Assembly (NCBI GenBank): GCA_024235415.1
Contig: JACKML010000003.1
Location: 186,001 to 250,000 of the forward strand
Source of the DNA: Chromatiaceae bacterium
GTDB lineage: Bacteria > Pseudomonadota > Gammaproteobacteria > Chromatiales > Chromatiaceae
Reading direction: 5' to 3'
DNA length: 64,000 bases
The number at the start of each line of letters is the position of its first letter. Position 1 is the first letter of the stretch. A program made the translations under genes and the position numbers. Of the stretch, positions 1 through 7,889 are shown piece by piece. The notes beneath the pieces are model-generated. The model saw only the letters and a list, made by a program, of their open reading frames with translations, ran no database searches and was not told the origin of the DNA.

Positions 1-1452
1 AGCAATGCTGTCGTGGCCCAGTCCGGTTCGATAGTGAACGCCAAGGGCGTGTCCGACATGTTGATGCAGTGGGGGCAGTTCCTCGACCATGACTTGGACC
101 TGACGCGTGCCGGCGGCAGCGAACCGATGCCGATCGCCGTGAGCGGAGATCCGGTATTCGGTGATATCTACTCGATGACCGGCGAGATGCCGTTCAGCCG
201 GTCGGTGTATGACCCGGCCACCGGTACTGGCACAGGGAACCCGCGCCAACAGACCAATGCGGTGACCGCGTTCATCGATGCCTCGCAGATCTACGGTTCC
301 AGCAAGGACGAGGCCGATGACCTGCGCTATTTCAGTGGCGGCAAGTTGAAAATGAGCGGCGACATGCTGCACATGGACGGCGGCGTCTTTGTGTCTGGTG
401 ACGAGCGCGCCAGGGAACAGGTCGGCCTGACATCGATGCACACCCTGTTCAATCGTGAACACAATCGACTTGCCGAGAATCTCGAGGCGCAGTACCGGTT
501 GTTGCCGGATATCGAAGGCATTGCTCCGGGTGATATGGACTACGAGAAGGTGCTCGACGAAAAGGTCTACCAGGAGACGCGCAAGCTGGTCGGCGGCATG
601 ATGCAGGCGATCACTTTCAACGAGTTCCTGCCGGCGCTGCTTGGCGGCGGCGCACCTGGCGCCTATGGCGGATACGATGCCGCCGTCAATCCGGGTATCG
701 CCAACGAGTTCAGCACCGCAGCCTACCGGTTCGGTCATTCGACGCTGTCATCGGTGCTGTTGCGCCTCGATGCCGACGGCAACGAGATCGCCGCTGGCCA
801 TCTTGCGCTGCGCGATGCATTTTTCACTCCGGAGACCGTCCTAACCGCCGGTAACGGGGGCATAGATCCGATCCTTCGGGGTCTGGTCAACCAGCTGGGA
901 CAGGAGGTGGATCCGTTCCTGGTGGATGACGTGCGCAATCTGTTGTTTGGCCCGATGGGTTTCGATCTCGCCGCGCTCAACATGCAGCGTGGTCGCGATC
1001 ACGGCCTGCCAAGTTACAACCAGATGCGTGCCACGATGGGCCTGACGCCGTATTCAAATTGGGGCGAAGCGGTCTTCATGGACGGCGTCAAAGACCTGCT
1101 GATGTCCATCTACACCGATATCAACGATATCGACCTGTGGATCGGCGGTCTGGCTGAAAACCATGTCAATGGTGGCATGCTGGGCGAGCTGTTCTCGGCA
1201 ATCGTTGGCGATCAGTTCAGCCGTCTGCGCGACGGCGACCGCTTCTGGTATCAGAACAGTATGTTTGAGACCGAGTGGATGGAGTTCATCGAGGGATCGA
1301 CCCTGAGCGCGATCATCATGCGCAATACCGGCATCACCGGGCTGCAGGCCAACGTCTTCTTTGTCCCTGAGCCCGGCGTGCTGCTGCTGCTGTCGATCGG
1401 TATTGCCGGCATGGGTATGCGGCGCAAGTCCTCCTGGCGATGCGCGGCTTAA
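1..1452 (+). CDS. Animal-type haem peroxidase with PEP-CTERM signal (5' truncated)
   Basis: Member of the animal haem peroxidase family (An_peroxidase), which uses haem and H2O2 to oxidise halides or organic substrates. The frame is open to base 1, so the true start lies upstream; the GTG at 13 is only the first candidate start inside the window. Visible motifs are the distal-histidine segment WGQFLDHDLDLT at the start of the window, the proximal-histidine segment YRFGHS (around base 730), and LNMQRGRDHGLPSYN (around base 975), all characteristic of the family. The C-terminus ends in VPEPG, a hydrophobic helix and the basic cluster MRRK, a PEP-CTERM sorting signal, so the protein is probably exported and processed by an exosortase/archaeosortase-type system at the cell surface. 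It overlaps the convergent MFS gene by 4 bp. Confidence 0.9.
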   Translation, partial: SNAVVAQSGSIVNAKGVSDMLMQWGQFLDHDLDLTRAGGSEPMPIAVSGDPVFGDIYSMTGEMPFSRSVYDPATGTGTGNPRQQTNAVTAFIDASQIYGSSKDEADDLRYFSGGKLKMSGDMLHMDGGVFVSGDERAREQVGLTSMHTLFNREHNRLAENLEAQYRLLPDIEGIAPGDMDYEKVLDEKVYQETRKLVGGMMQAITFNEFLPALLGGGAPGAYGGYDAAVNPGIANEFSTAAYRFGHSTLSSVLLRLDADGNEIAAGHLALRDAFFTPETVLTAGNGGIDPILRGLVNQLGQEVDPFLVDDVRNLLFGPMGFDLAALNMQRGRDHGLPSYNQMRATMGLTPYSNWGEAVFMDGVKDLLMSIYTDINDIDLWIGGLAENHVNGGMLGELFSAIVGDQFSRLRDGDRFWYQNSMFETEWMEFIEGSTLSAIIMRNTGITGLQANVFFVPEPGVLLLLSIGIAGMGMRRKSSWRCAA

Positions 1453-2873
1453 TCACCGCCTGATTCTTCCCCTGCCTTGACCGGGCGTCGCTGCTCGCGT
1501 GGCCGCCACACCGACGCGATATCGAAGCCCACCCCGGAGAACACCGAAAACCGGGTGAAGCGGAAGATCACCCGGCGGGGGGAGGCGCGCCGGACCTGGC
1601 GCACCTCTTTGAGCACCGGGACGAAAATGACTGCTACTGCCAGGCGGGCCGCGAACGACAATAAAAACACGCCGAACAGCGGGTACTCGAACGACCAGGC
1701 GTGATCGCTGTGCGCCCAGTCGGGCATCCAAAGCACGGCCGCCGCGCCCAGTTGCGCGCCGGCGAATGCGGCCAGTGCATTGGTCACGTTGGCCGTGGTG
1801 ATCGGCGCCGCCATGTCGGCATCGCCCGAGAGATCGTAAAAGAAGCTGCCGGCGCTCAATGCGAATCCGCCCCATGCCAGTCCGGAAAGGGCCTGTATTG
1901 CCAACAGGTACAGGAAGTTGTCCGAGAACACCCACAGCAGCGGCACGAACGGGACCATCCAGCCAGTGATCGCAAGGATCAGCCGGTTGCCGAATGCATC
2001 GGAGACCCGGCCCCAGCCGTTCAGCGTCAGGAACTGCACCAGCACCGAGGCGGCGGTGATCGCCATGAACTCAAGGTAGGTGAACTGCAGGTCGCGGAGC
2101 ATGTGTACGGCAAAGAACGGGGCGGCGACCGCGGTCGCGAAACACATTCCCGCGTAGTAGAAAAGGAAGCGCGCATAGGGGGTGCTGCGGATTCCGGCCT
2201 GCCAGACCGGAATCAACGGCAGGGCCCCGTACTTTATGTCGTCGCCACGCGGGCTGCGATCGGGCAGCCGGCTCAGATAGTAACCGGAGATCATGCGTGC
2301 CACTGCAGCCAGCGCAAACAGCAGCAGAAAGCCGTACATGGCGTCGGTGTGCGTCCTAAATACTTCGAGCACACCACCGGCGGCGATCAGGGCGGCAAAG
2401 CCGACCAGGGTGGTGACCCGCGTGCGCCGTGAGAAATAGCGCCCGCGTTCCCTTTCGGGCACCAGATGGCGCATCAGCGACGGCCAGTGAGGCGAGATGA
2501 TGTTGCCGAATACCTGGTAGGCGATCACGCAGAGGACGAGTGCGGCGACTTGGTCGTTCGGCCACAACAGCGGCACCAGCATGATCGGCAGCCAACTCAT
2601 CGCCTGGCCGAGCGCGCCGGCAAGGATGATGCGGCCGCGGCCAATGCGCCAGCGCCGATGCAGCCAGGTGGAGAACAACTGGGCAAGGGCACCGATCAGC
2701 GGTGGGATCGAGGCCAGCGTGGCGATCTGCGGCTCGGTGAAACGCAGGTGAATGGCGTAGGCGGACAGATAGCTCTCACCGGCACCGGTCATCACCGAAT
2801 AGGCGGCCCCGTCCCTGACCGAACGGCTGAGGGCCTCGTCGCGTTCAGGGTCGCGGGCATTGTCGTCAGGCAT
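1449..2873 (-). CDS. MFS transporter
   Basis: A 474-residue polytopic inner-membrane protein with about 12 hydrophobic segments separated by short basic loops, the layout of the major facilitator superfamily. A loop containing HRRWRIGRGR after the second helix and HLVPERERGRYFSRR around residues 136-150 resemble the conserved MFS loop 2-3 and loop 4-5 regions. The start is the ATG at 2873; no better start is seen. Substrate cannot be inferred: no dedicated neighbour gives a hint. The last roughly 40 residues are basic and probably cytoplasmic. Its 3' end overlaps the convergent peroxidase gene. Confidence 0.8.
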   Translation of the reverse strand: MPDDNARDPERDEALSRSVRDGAAYSVMTGAGESYLSAYAIHLRFTEPQIATLASIPPLIGALAQLFSTWLHRRWRIGRGRIILAGALGQAMSWLPIMLVPLLWPNDQVAALVLCVIAYQVFGNIISPHWPSLMRHLVPERERGRYFSRRTRVTTLVGFAALIAAGGVLEVFRTHTDAMYGFLLLFALAAVARMISGYYLSRLPDRSPRGDDIKYGALPLIPVWQAGIRSTPYARFLFYYAGMCFATAVAAPFFAVHMLRDLQFTYLEFMAITAASVLVQFLTLNGWGRVSDAFGNRLILAITGWMVPFVPLLWVFSDNFLYLLAIQALSGLAWGGFALSAGSFFYDLSGDADMAAPITTANVTNALAAFAGAQLGAAAVLWMPDWAHSDHAWSFEYPLFGVFLLSFAARLAVAVIFVPVLKEVRQVRRASPRRVIFRFTRFSVFSGVGFDIASVWRPREQRRPVKAGEESGGD

Positions 2874-3022
2874 CGAAGACCGGTCGCATGTGATTCGGGC
2901 GTGGCAGCTGCGTGGATGTCGAGAGTCGGATCTGTGGACAGGCTAGACCGCCGCAGGCGTGGCCTCAAGTGGCACGAACTGGAACGCGGGGCCTGGAGGA
3001 GAAGGGTTGCCTGGGGCGCCGT

Positions 3023-3319
3023 TCAGGTGTTTGTTTCGACCATCTCGCGTCTGTGCCGCCAGAGCCTGACGAACGGAAATCCCATCGCGAGCAACAGAAC
3101 GAGCATGGCCGTCGATATCTGCTGCCGGCCCGCCAGGTAGATCGCCACGGCAAACGCGACCGCCATCGACAGCGTGGCGTCGATCAGGGCGCTGCGCACC
3201 AGTCGTTTGCGCACGTCAGCGGATTCGTTGCCGGTGATGAACAGCACCAGTACCGGCAGCAGGTAGTGCAACGGCGCGTAGAACGCGGCGATGATCAACC
3301 AGACGATCGTATCTTGCAT
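3023..3319 (-). CDS. Small membrane protein of unknown function
   Basis: A 98-residue protein with about three predicted membrane helices (residues 5-30, 48-65 and 70-85) and a short basic cytoplasmic tail. The topology resembles small uncharacterised membrane proteins common in gammaproteobacteria, but I cannot assign a named family. It sits between the MFS gene and the sulfur-globule-like gene on the same strand, with a terminator separating it from the latter, so it is probably transcribed separately. Confidence 0.6.
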   Translation of the reverse strand: MQDTIVWLIIAAFYAPLHYLLPVLVLFITGNESADVRKRLVRSALIDATLSMAVAFAVAIYLAGRQQISTAMLVLLLAMGFPFVRLWRHRREMVETNT

Positions 3320-3375
3320 GTGGGGCCTTCGCGCAGGAGGTGTCGTGGTGCAGCCTATCGCCCCAATCGATCAAG

Positions 3376-3406
3376 GAAAACCCCGCGCCTCGATGAGGCA
3401 CGGGGC
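3376..3406 (-). terminator. Rho-independent terminator of the sulfur-globule-like gene
   Basis: On the minus strand a GC stem (CCCCGTGCCTC pairing with GAGGCGCGGGG, short ATC loop) is followed by a T run just downstream of the stop codon at 3420. Confidence 0.8.
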
Positions 3407-3419
3407 TGCCGACAACGGG

Positions 3420-3812
3420 TTACTTGCCAGAGGTTTTCGATTTGCCGGTCTGGGTGCTGGTGGTCTGTGCAGGCAGTGTCGCGTACGGGGCATAGCCCCA
3501 GCCGCCATAGTACGGCCGGTAGCCGCCGTAGTAGGGCACACCATAGCCATAGGGTCCGTAGCCATAGCCGCCGCCGTAATAGGGGTAACCGTAGCCGCCC
3601 CATGGGCCACCGTAGCCCCAGGGTCCGCCGCCGTAACCCCACGGACCGCCGCCGTAGCCACCCCAGCCGCTACCGCCGAAGAACTCTTCCGCCCAGTAAC
3701 GCGGGTCCCATGGGTCGTAGGGGTTCCAGCCGCCGCCCCACCAGGCCGAGGCCTGGGTCGTCAGCGTCAGCAGCACGCCTGCCAGCAGTGAGAATTTCAG
3801 GTGTCTTTTCAT
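3420..3812 (-). CDS. Sulfur-globule-like Gly/Tyr/Pro-rich exported protein
   Basis: A 130-residue precursor with a clear Sec signal peptide (MKRHLKFSLLAGVLL...QASA, cleavage near residue 23). The mature part is built from Gly, Tyr, Pro and Trp in short GGGPWGYGG / YGGGYGYGPYGY repeats, then a short Ser/Thr/Lys tail. This composition and the export signal match the envelope proteins of sulfur globules (SgpA/SgpB type) in purple and colourless sulfur bacteria, which coat periplasmic sulfur inclusions. The strong ribosome site AAGGAGAGG precedes the ATG at 3812, and an AT-rich tract (around 3840-3862) could hold the promoter. Location next to the qmo-hdr operon supports a sulfur role. Low-complexity Gly/Tyr-rich cell-surface proteins of other function are the alternative. 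Confidence 0.7.
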   Translation of the reverse strand: MKRHLKFSLLAGVLLTLTTQASAWWGGGWNPYDPWDPRYWAEEFFGGSGWGGYGGGPWGYGGGPWGYGGPWGGYGYPYYGGGYGYGPYGYGVPYYGGYRPYYGGWGYAPYATLPAQTTSTQTGKSKTSGK

Positions 3813-3973
3813 GATCCTCTCCTTACCAGTCTGCCTATATGGCTTTTCTCTAATATATTTTTAACCCAGGTTTTTGCTGGAGATCTTTGAGGGAAATCAA
3901 AACTTTGTGACCTGCTGCCGCGGCGTGGGCGTATTGCGGCAGCTCGGGGCCGGTGGTTGGCTGTGCCGGATCG

Positions 3974-4001
3974 AAAAAAAACCCCGCCAGATGGCGGGGT
4001 C
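3974..4001 (-). terminator. Rho-independent terminator after hdrB
   Basis: Minus-strand stem CCCCGCC/GGCGGGG with loop ATCT, followed by eight T residues; it closes the qmoA-qmoB-hdrC-hdrB operon 25 bp after the hdrB stop. Confidence 0.9.
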
Positions 4002-4025
4002 TCGTGGCAGGCCTGCCGCCGGGCC

Positions 4026-4925
4026 CTATTTGTTGGCGATCGCCTCGAGCTGCTTGGCCGGAATCACCTGGCCATTGAGCGCCGCGTCCTTGGCCGAACG
4101 GCCATACGCGACCGACATCAGGGTCGAGTAGTAGACCACCGGCATCTTGAACTTGGTGCCATGGGTGGCGTTGATCTGGTCCTGGTAGACCTCGACGTTC
4201 ATCTGACACACCGGGCAGGGCGTGACGATCATGTCGGCACCGTGGTCGTAGGCGGCCTCGATGATGCCCTTGATCATGACCTGCGATTTTTCCGGCTCGG
4301 AGAACGCCAGTGCGCCGCCGCAGCATTGCACCTTTTTCTCGTAGTCGGGGATCGAGTCGGCACCCAGGGTCTCGACCAGCTTGTCCAGGTATTTCGGATT
4401 CTCGTAGCTCTCGCCGGCGATCCCGAACGGACGGTTGGTCTGACAGCCGACGTAGCCCGCGATCTTGATGCCCTCGAGCGGCTTCTTGACCTTGGCGCCG
4501 ATCGCGTCGTAACCGATGTCCTGGATCAGGACCTCGGCCATGTGCTTGATCGGTGCGTCGTTCTTCAGTGTCAGGCCGGCCTCGGCCAGTGCCGTATTGG
4601 TCTCGGCCAGCAGTCCCTGGTCGTGCTGCAGGCGCTCCTGGGTCTCACGTGTAGCGAGCCAGCAGGCGGCGCAGGTGGCCACAATCTCCTGGCCGGGATT
4701 GTGCTCCTCGGACAGTGCGATGTTGCGCGCCGACAACGCCAGACGCGGCAGTTCCCCGCCACCGGCATAGCCGATCGAGGCCGAACAGCAGTTCCAGTCC
4801 GGGATCTCGTTGAGCTGGATGTCCAGCTCTTCGCACATCGTCTGCACCGAGACGAGGTAGTTGGACGAGGAGGCTCCCTTCTGCGAGGAGCATCCCGGGT
4901 AAAAAGAATATTCACGTTTTGCCAT
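4026..4925 (-). CDS. hdrB: Heterodisulfide reductase subunit B-like protein (Qmo-associated)
   Basis: A 299-residue protein with two CCG domains. The first has Cys12, Cys46-Cys47 and Cys85-x-x-Cys88; the second has VGCQTN, QCCGG and CPVC. This full set is the pattern that ligates the unusual [4Fe-4S] clusters of HdrB. In methanogens HdrB reduces heterodisulfide; in sulfur-metabolising bacteria HdrB/HdrC partner with QmoA/QmoB, where they take the place of the soluble part of QmoC. Here it is the last gene of a four-gene operon, 15 bp after hdrC. Probable role is electron transfer between the flavoproteins QmoA/B and a quinone or disulfide acceptor; the exact acceptor is inferred, not shown. 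Confidence 0.88.
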   Translation of the reverse strand: MAKREYSFYPGCSSQKGASSSNYLVSVQTMCEELDIQLNEIPDWNCCSASIGYAGGGELPRLALSARNIALSEEHNPGQEIVATCAACWLATRETQERLQHDQGLLAETNTALAEAGLTLKNDAPIKHMAEVLIQDIGYDAIGAKVKKPLEGIKIAGYVGCQTNRPFGIAGESYENPKYLDKLVETLGADSIPDYEKKVQCCGGALAFSEPEKSQVMIKGIIEAAYDHGADMIVTPCPVCQMNVEVYQDQINATHGTKFKMPVVYYSTLMSVAYGRSAKDAALNGQVIPAKQLEAIANK

Positions 4926-4940
4926 GGATACTTACTCCTC

Positions 4941-5567
4941 TTATCCGCCGTGCTTGGCGAGGCGGGCGTCTTCGAGTTCCTGGGCCTTCTTGATGACCTT
5001 CTGGAAGCCGGACAGATCTTTGACCGCATGGCCACCGAGCATCTCCATCGGGTTCATGCGCTTGGTCTTGACCATGCCCAGGCCGATGTCCTTCATCTTC
5101 AGCGAGGTCTTCACGCCCTCGCCGAAACCGTTCATGAAGTACAGGCTGATGCCGAGCTTCAGTTCGTTGACCCGACCTTTTTTCATCAGGTTGTTCCAGA
5201 ACAGCTGCGCGAACTTGGCCGTCGGCTGTCCCTGCGGCACGATCCCGAGGCGCTTCGCGTAGTGCGCCAGACCATGCATGATGTGCGTGATCGGCAGCTC
5301 GCGCGGACAACGCACGATGCAGTTGTAGCAGGACGTGCACATCCACATCGAGTCGGACTGCAGTACCTCGTCACGCTTGCCGGCACGGATCATCATGAAG
5401 ATCTTCTGCGGCGTGTGCTCCCAGGCGTCGCCCAGCGGGCACGAGCCCGCACACACGCCACACTGCATGCACATCTTGACCCATTCGCCTTCCTCGACGT
5501 TCGCTTCAACCTCCGACAGGAAGCTGTTGCGATACTTCTCGATCATTGCTGTGTTCATATCGCTCAT
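4941..5567 (-). CDS. hdrC: Heterodisulfide reductase subunit C-like iron-sulfur protein
   Basis: A 208-residue protein with two [4Fe-4S] motifs: Cys33-x2-Cys36-x2-Cys39-x3-Cys43 (followed by PLG) and Cys77-x2-Cys80-x2-Cys83-x3-Cys87 (followed by PRE). This is the HdrC arrangement. No membrane helices are visible, unlike QmoC, which fuses an HdrC-like domain to a haem-b membrane domain. It lies 12 bp downstream of qmoB and 15 bp upstream of hdrB, so the four proteins are probably made as one complex that relays electrons from QmoA/B to HdrB. Confidence 0.88.
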   Translation of the reverse strand: MSDMNTAMIEKYRNSFLSEVEANVEEGEWVKMCMQCGVCAGSCPLGDAWEHTPQKIFMMIRAGKRDEVLQSDSMWMCTSCYNCIVRCPRELPITHIMHGLAHYAKRLGIVPQGQPTAKFAQLFWNNLMKKGRVNELKLGISLYFMNGFGEGVKTSLKMKDIGLGMVKTKRMNPMEMLGGHAVKDLSGFQKVIKKAQELEDARLAKHGG

Positions 5568-5579
5568 GACGAACCTCGC

Positions 5580-7886
5580 TTAGAACTTGAAGGGGCTCAT
5601 GCCCACTTTCTCGACCACCTCTTCCATCTCCTTGATCAGGCGCGGTGCGCGCTCGATGTCGGTGATGGCGACCTCGTGCACGACCACGCGCTCGGGTTCG
5701 AGGTTGAGGGTGGACAGGGTGTCGCCGACCTTGGCCATGCGTTCCGCCGCCATGGCCGAGCCACGCACGAAGTGACACTGGTAGTCATCACCACGCTGGC
5801 AGCCCATCATCACGATGCCGTCGTAACCGCTGTTCATCGCATCGGTCACCCAGGAAAGCGAGACCGAGCCGAGGCAGCGTACCGGGACGATGCGCGCCCA
5901 GGGACTGATCTCCTGGCCGCTCATTGCCGCCTGGTCGAGCGCCGGGTAGGCGTCGTTTTCACAGGCCATGACCAGGATGCGCGGTTTCTCCGAGAACTCG
6001 TCGGGCATGTCCACGGCCTTGATCTGCTGGCCGACGGTGTCGATCGAGTAGTTCTCGAACGAGATCACGCGCACCGGGCAGGCGCCCATGCAGGTACCGC
6101 AACGACGGCAACGCGATTCGTTGAACTGCGGATAACGCTTTTCGTCTTCGTTGATCGCGCCGAAAGGACACTCCACGGTGCAGCGCTTGCACTGGGTGCA
6201 GCCTTCCTTGCGGAACGATGGGTACGACAGGTCGCCGACACGCGGATGTGCGGACGAACCCTGGCCGGCATTGACTGCCGCCTGGATCGCCTTCATCGCG
6301 GCACCCGTGGCGTCGTCCTGGGCCTGCTTGATATCCATGGGGCGACGGACCGGACCGCACGCATAGATGCCGGTACGACGGGTCTCGTACGGGAAGCAGA
6401 TGAAGTGCGAGTCGGTGAAGCCGTTGGAAAGATGCGGCAGATCGGTGCCCTGGCGGTAGTCCAGGTTGAGGATCGACTCGATCGAAACCGATGCGGCCGC
6501 CACCTGGGCCTCGATTTCTGCCTTCTTGCCGTCGCGTTCCTTGAGCGGCAGTTTTTCCAGCGCCACGGTAACGGCGTAGGGATCAGGCCCGGAATTGGGC
6601 ACCATGCCCAGGTCCAGCACCACCAAGTCGGCCTGCAGCGCGACGTCTTCGTCCAGGATCAAGTCCTTGAAGTTGACCGTGGCACCATTGCCGCTGCTGG
6701 TCACGTCGCCGACCTGGCCCTTGGAGAAGATCACCATCTGCTGCTGGCCGGAGCGGTAGAAGTCCTCGCCGGCCGCACCCGGGGTGCGCAGGTTGTCGAA
6801 CAGGATCGTGGTGTCGCAGTCCTTGCCGTTCTGCGCCTTGAAATACATGGCCTGTTTGATCGCGATCAGGTCGCCGATGCCCGAGTGGTACGGCAGGTGA
6901 CCCTCTGCGGACGAGGCCTGGCCGGCGTTCTGCACGAACACCACGGATTTCACTTCCTTGCCATCAGACGGGCGCTTGATCGGGCCGTTGCCGGCCTCCC
7001 TGGCCAGTGCCTCGAGCTCGACGTTGCTGACCACGTCGGCGTTCGATGAGCCGAGCGATGGGATCGCAGAGGCGTCGAATTCCTTCCAGCCGGAGGCCTG
7101 GATGATCGCCCCGAAGTTCTCGGTGGCCGTGCCGCCCGATTCGGTGGTGATGTCGGCAGAGAAACGGCCAGGCGCGCCAGAAGTCTTGGTCACAGTGCTG
7201 TTGAGGTGCACGGTGATCAGCTCGTTGGCCTCGACCGCGGCGATCATGTCGGCAATGTCGTTGTCCTGCGGCATCGGCAGGTCGACGTTGGTGCCGTTGG
7301 CCACGCCATCGGCCGCCGCCCGGCCGGGGATGCGCTTGTGCCACTTGGCGGCCCAGCCGCCGAGTGCCCCGGTCTTCTCGACGATGTGCACAGGGAAGCC
7401 TGCGGCCGCGGTCTCCAGTGCCGCGGTCATGCCGGTGACGCCGCCGCCGACCACCAGGATGGTCTTGTTCAGCGCCTGCTCGCCCGAAACCTTGGGCTTG
7501 GTCATGAACTTCACTTCGGCGCAGGCCATGCGGATGTAGTCGTCCGCCATGTCCTGGGTGGTCTCGCGGGCCTCGTCGGTGTCCGGGCGGGCCCAGATGA
7601 CACCCTCACGCAGGTTGGCGCGCGACATCGCCACATCGGGGAAGCTGAATGCCTCGACCTTGGCGCGGCGCGAGCAGGCCGCGATCATCACGTGGGTGGC
7701 ACCGTCGTTATCAATGGCGTTGCGGATCAGCTGTACGCCTTCCTTGCTGCACAGCATCTCGTGCTGCTGGCAGCTCGCCATCTTGCCGTCGCGCTTGGCC
7801 GTCGTCTCCAGCTGGCCGGCATCCAGACGTTCGCCGATGCCGCAGCCGGTGCAGATGAAACCTGCAAATTTCTTATCGTCTGCCAT
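5580..7886 (-). CDS. qmoB: Quinone-interacting membrane-bound oxidoreductase subunit QmoB-like
   Basis: A 768-residue HdrA-type flavoprotein. In order: an N-terminal Cys region (CTGCGIG, residues 13-19; CQQHEMLC), an FAD-binding domain (VVGGGVTGM near residue 146), a double ferredoxin domain at about 555-605 (CTQCKRCTVECP, CRRCGTCMGACP), and a C-terminal MvhD/delta-type domain (about 620-768, with Cys in VRCLG and MGCQRGDDYQCHF). This order and length match QmoB. In sulfur oxidisers QmoA/B connect APS reductase (AprBA) to the quinone pool. It starts only 3 bp after the qmoA stop, so the two are co-translated. Heterodisulfide-reductase-like HdrA is the broader family; QmoB is favoured by the MvhD fusion. 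Confidence 0.88.
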   Translation of the reverse strand: MADDKKFAGFICTGCGIGERLDAGQLETTAKRDGKMASCQQHEMLCSKEGVQLIRNAIDNDGATHVMIAACSRRAKVEAFSFPDVAMSRANLREGVIWARPDTDEARETTQDMADDYIRMACAEVKFMTKPKVSGEQALNKTILVVGGGVTGMTAALETAAAGFPVHIVEKTGALGGWAAKWHKRIPGRAAADGVANGTNVDLPMPQDNDIADMIAAVEANELITVHLNSTVTKTSGAPGRFSADITTESGGTATENFGAIIQASGWKEFDASAIPSLGSSNADVVSNVELEALAREAGNGPIKRPSDGKEVKSVVFVQNAGQASSAEGHLPYHSGIGDLIAIKQAMYFKAQNGKDCDTTILFDNLRTPGAAGEDFYRSGQQQMVIFSKGQVGDVTSSGNGATVNFKDLILDEDVALQADLVVLDLGMVPNSGPDPYAVTVALEKLPLKERDGKKAEIEAQVAAASVSIESILNLDYRQGTDLPHLSNGFTDSHFICFPYETRRTGIYACGPVRRPMDIKQAQDDATGAAMKAIQAAVNAGQGSSAHPRVGDLSYPSFRKEGCTQCKRCTVECPFGAINEDEKRYPQFNESRCRRCGTCMGACPVRVISFENYSIDTVGQQIKAVDMPDEFSEKPRILVMACENDAYPALDQAAMSGQEISPWARIVPVRCLGSVSLSWVTDAMNSGYDGIVMMGCQRGDDYQCHFVRGSAMAAERMAKVGDTLSTLNLEPERVVVHEVAITDIERAPRLIKEMEEVVEKVGMSPFKF

Positions 7887-7889
7887 GGA

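Noticed and set aside
3957..7049. Very long plus-strand open frame (1,030 codons) over hdrB-hdrC-qmoB
   Set aside because: It is the complement of intact Hdr/Qmo genes, is Arg/Leu/His/Val-rich and lacks domain motifs; GC-rich codon bias creates it.
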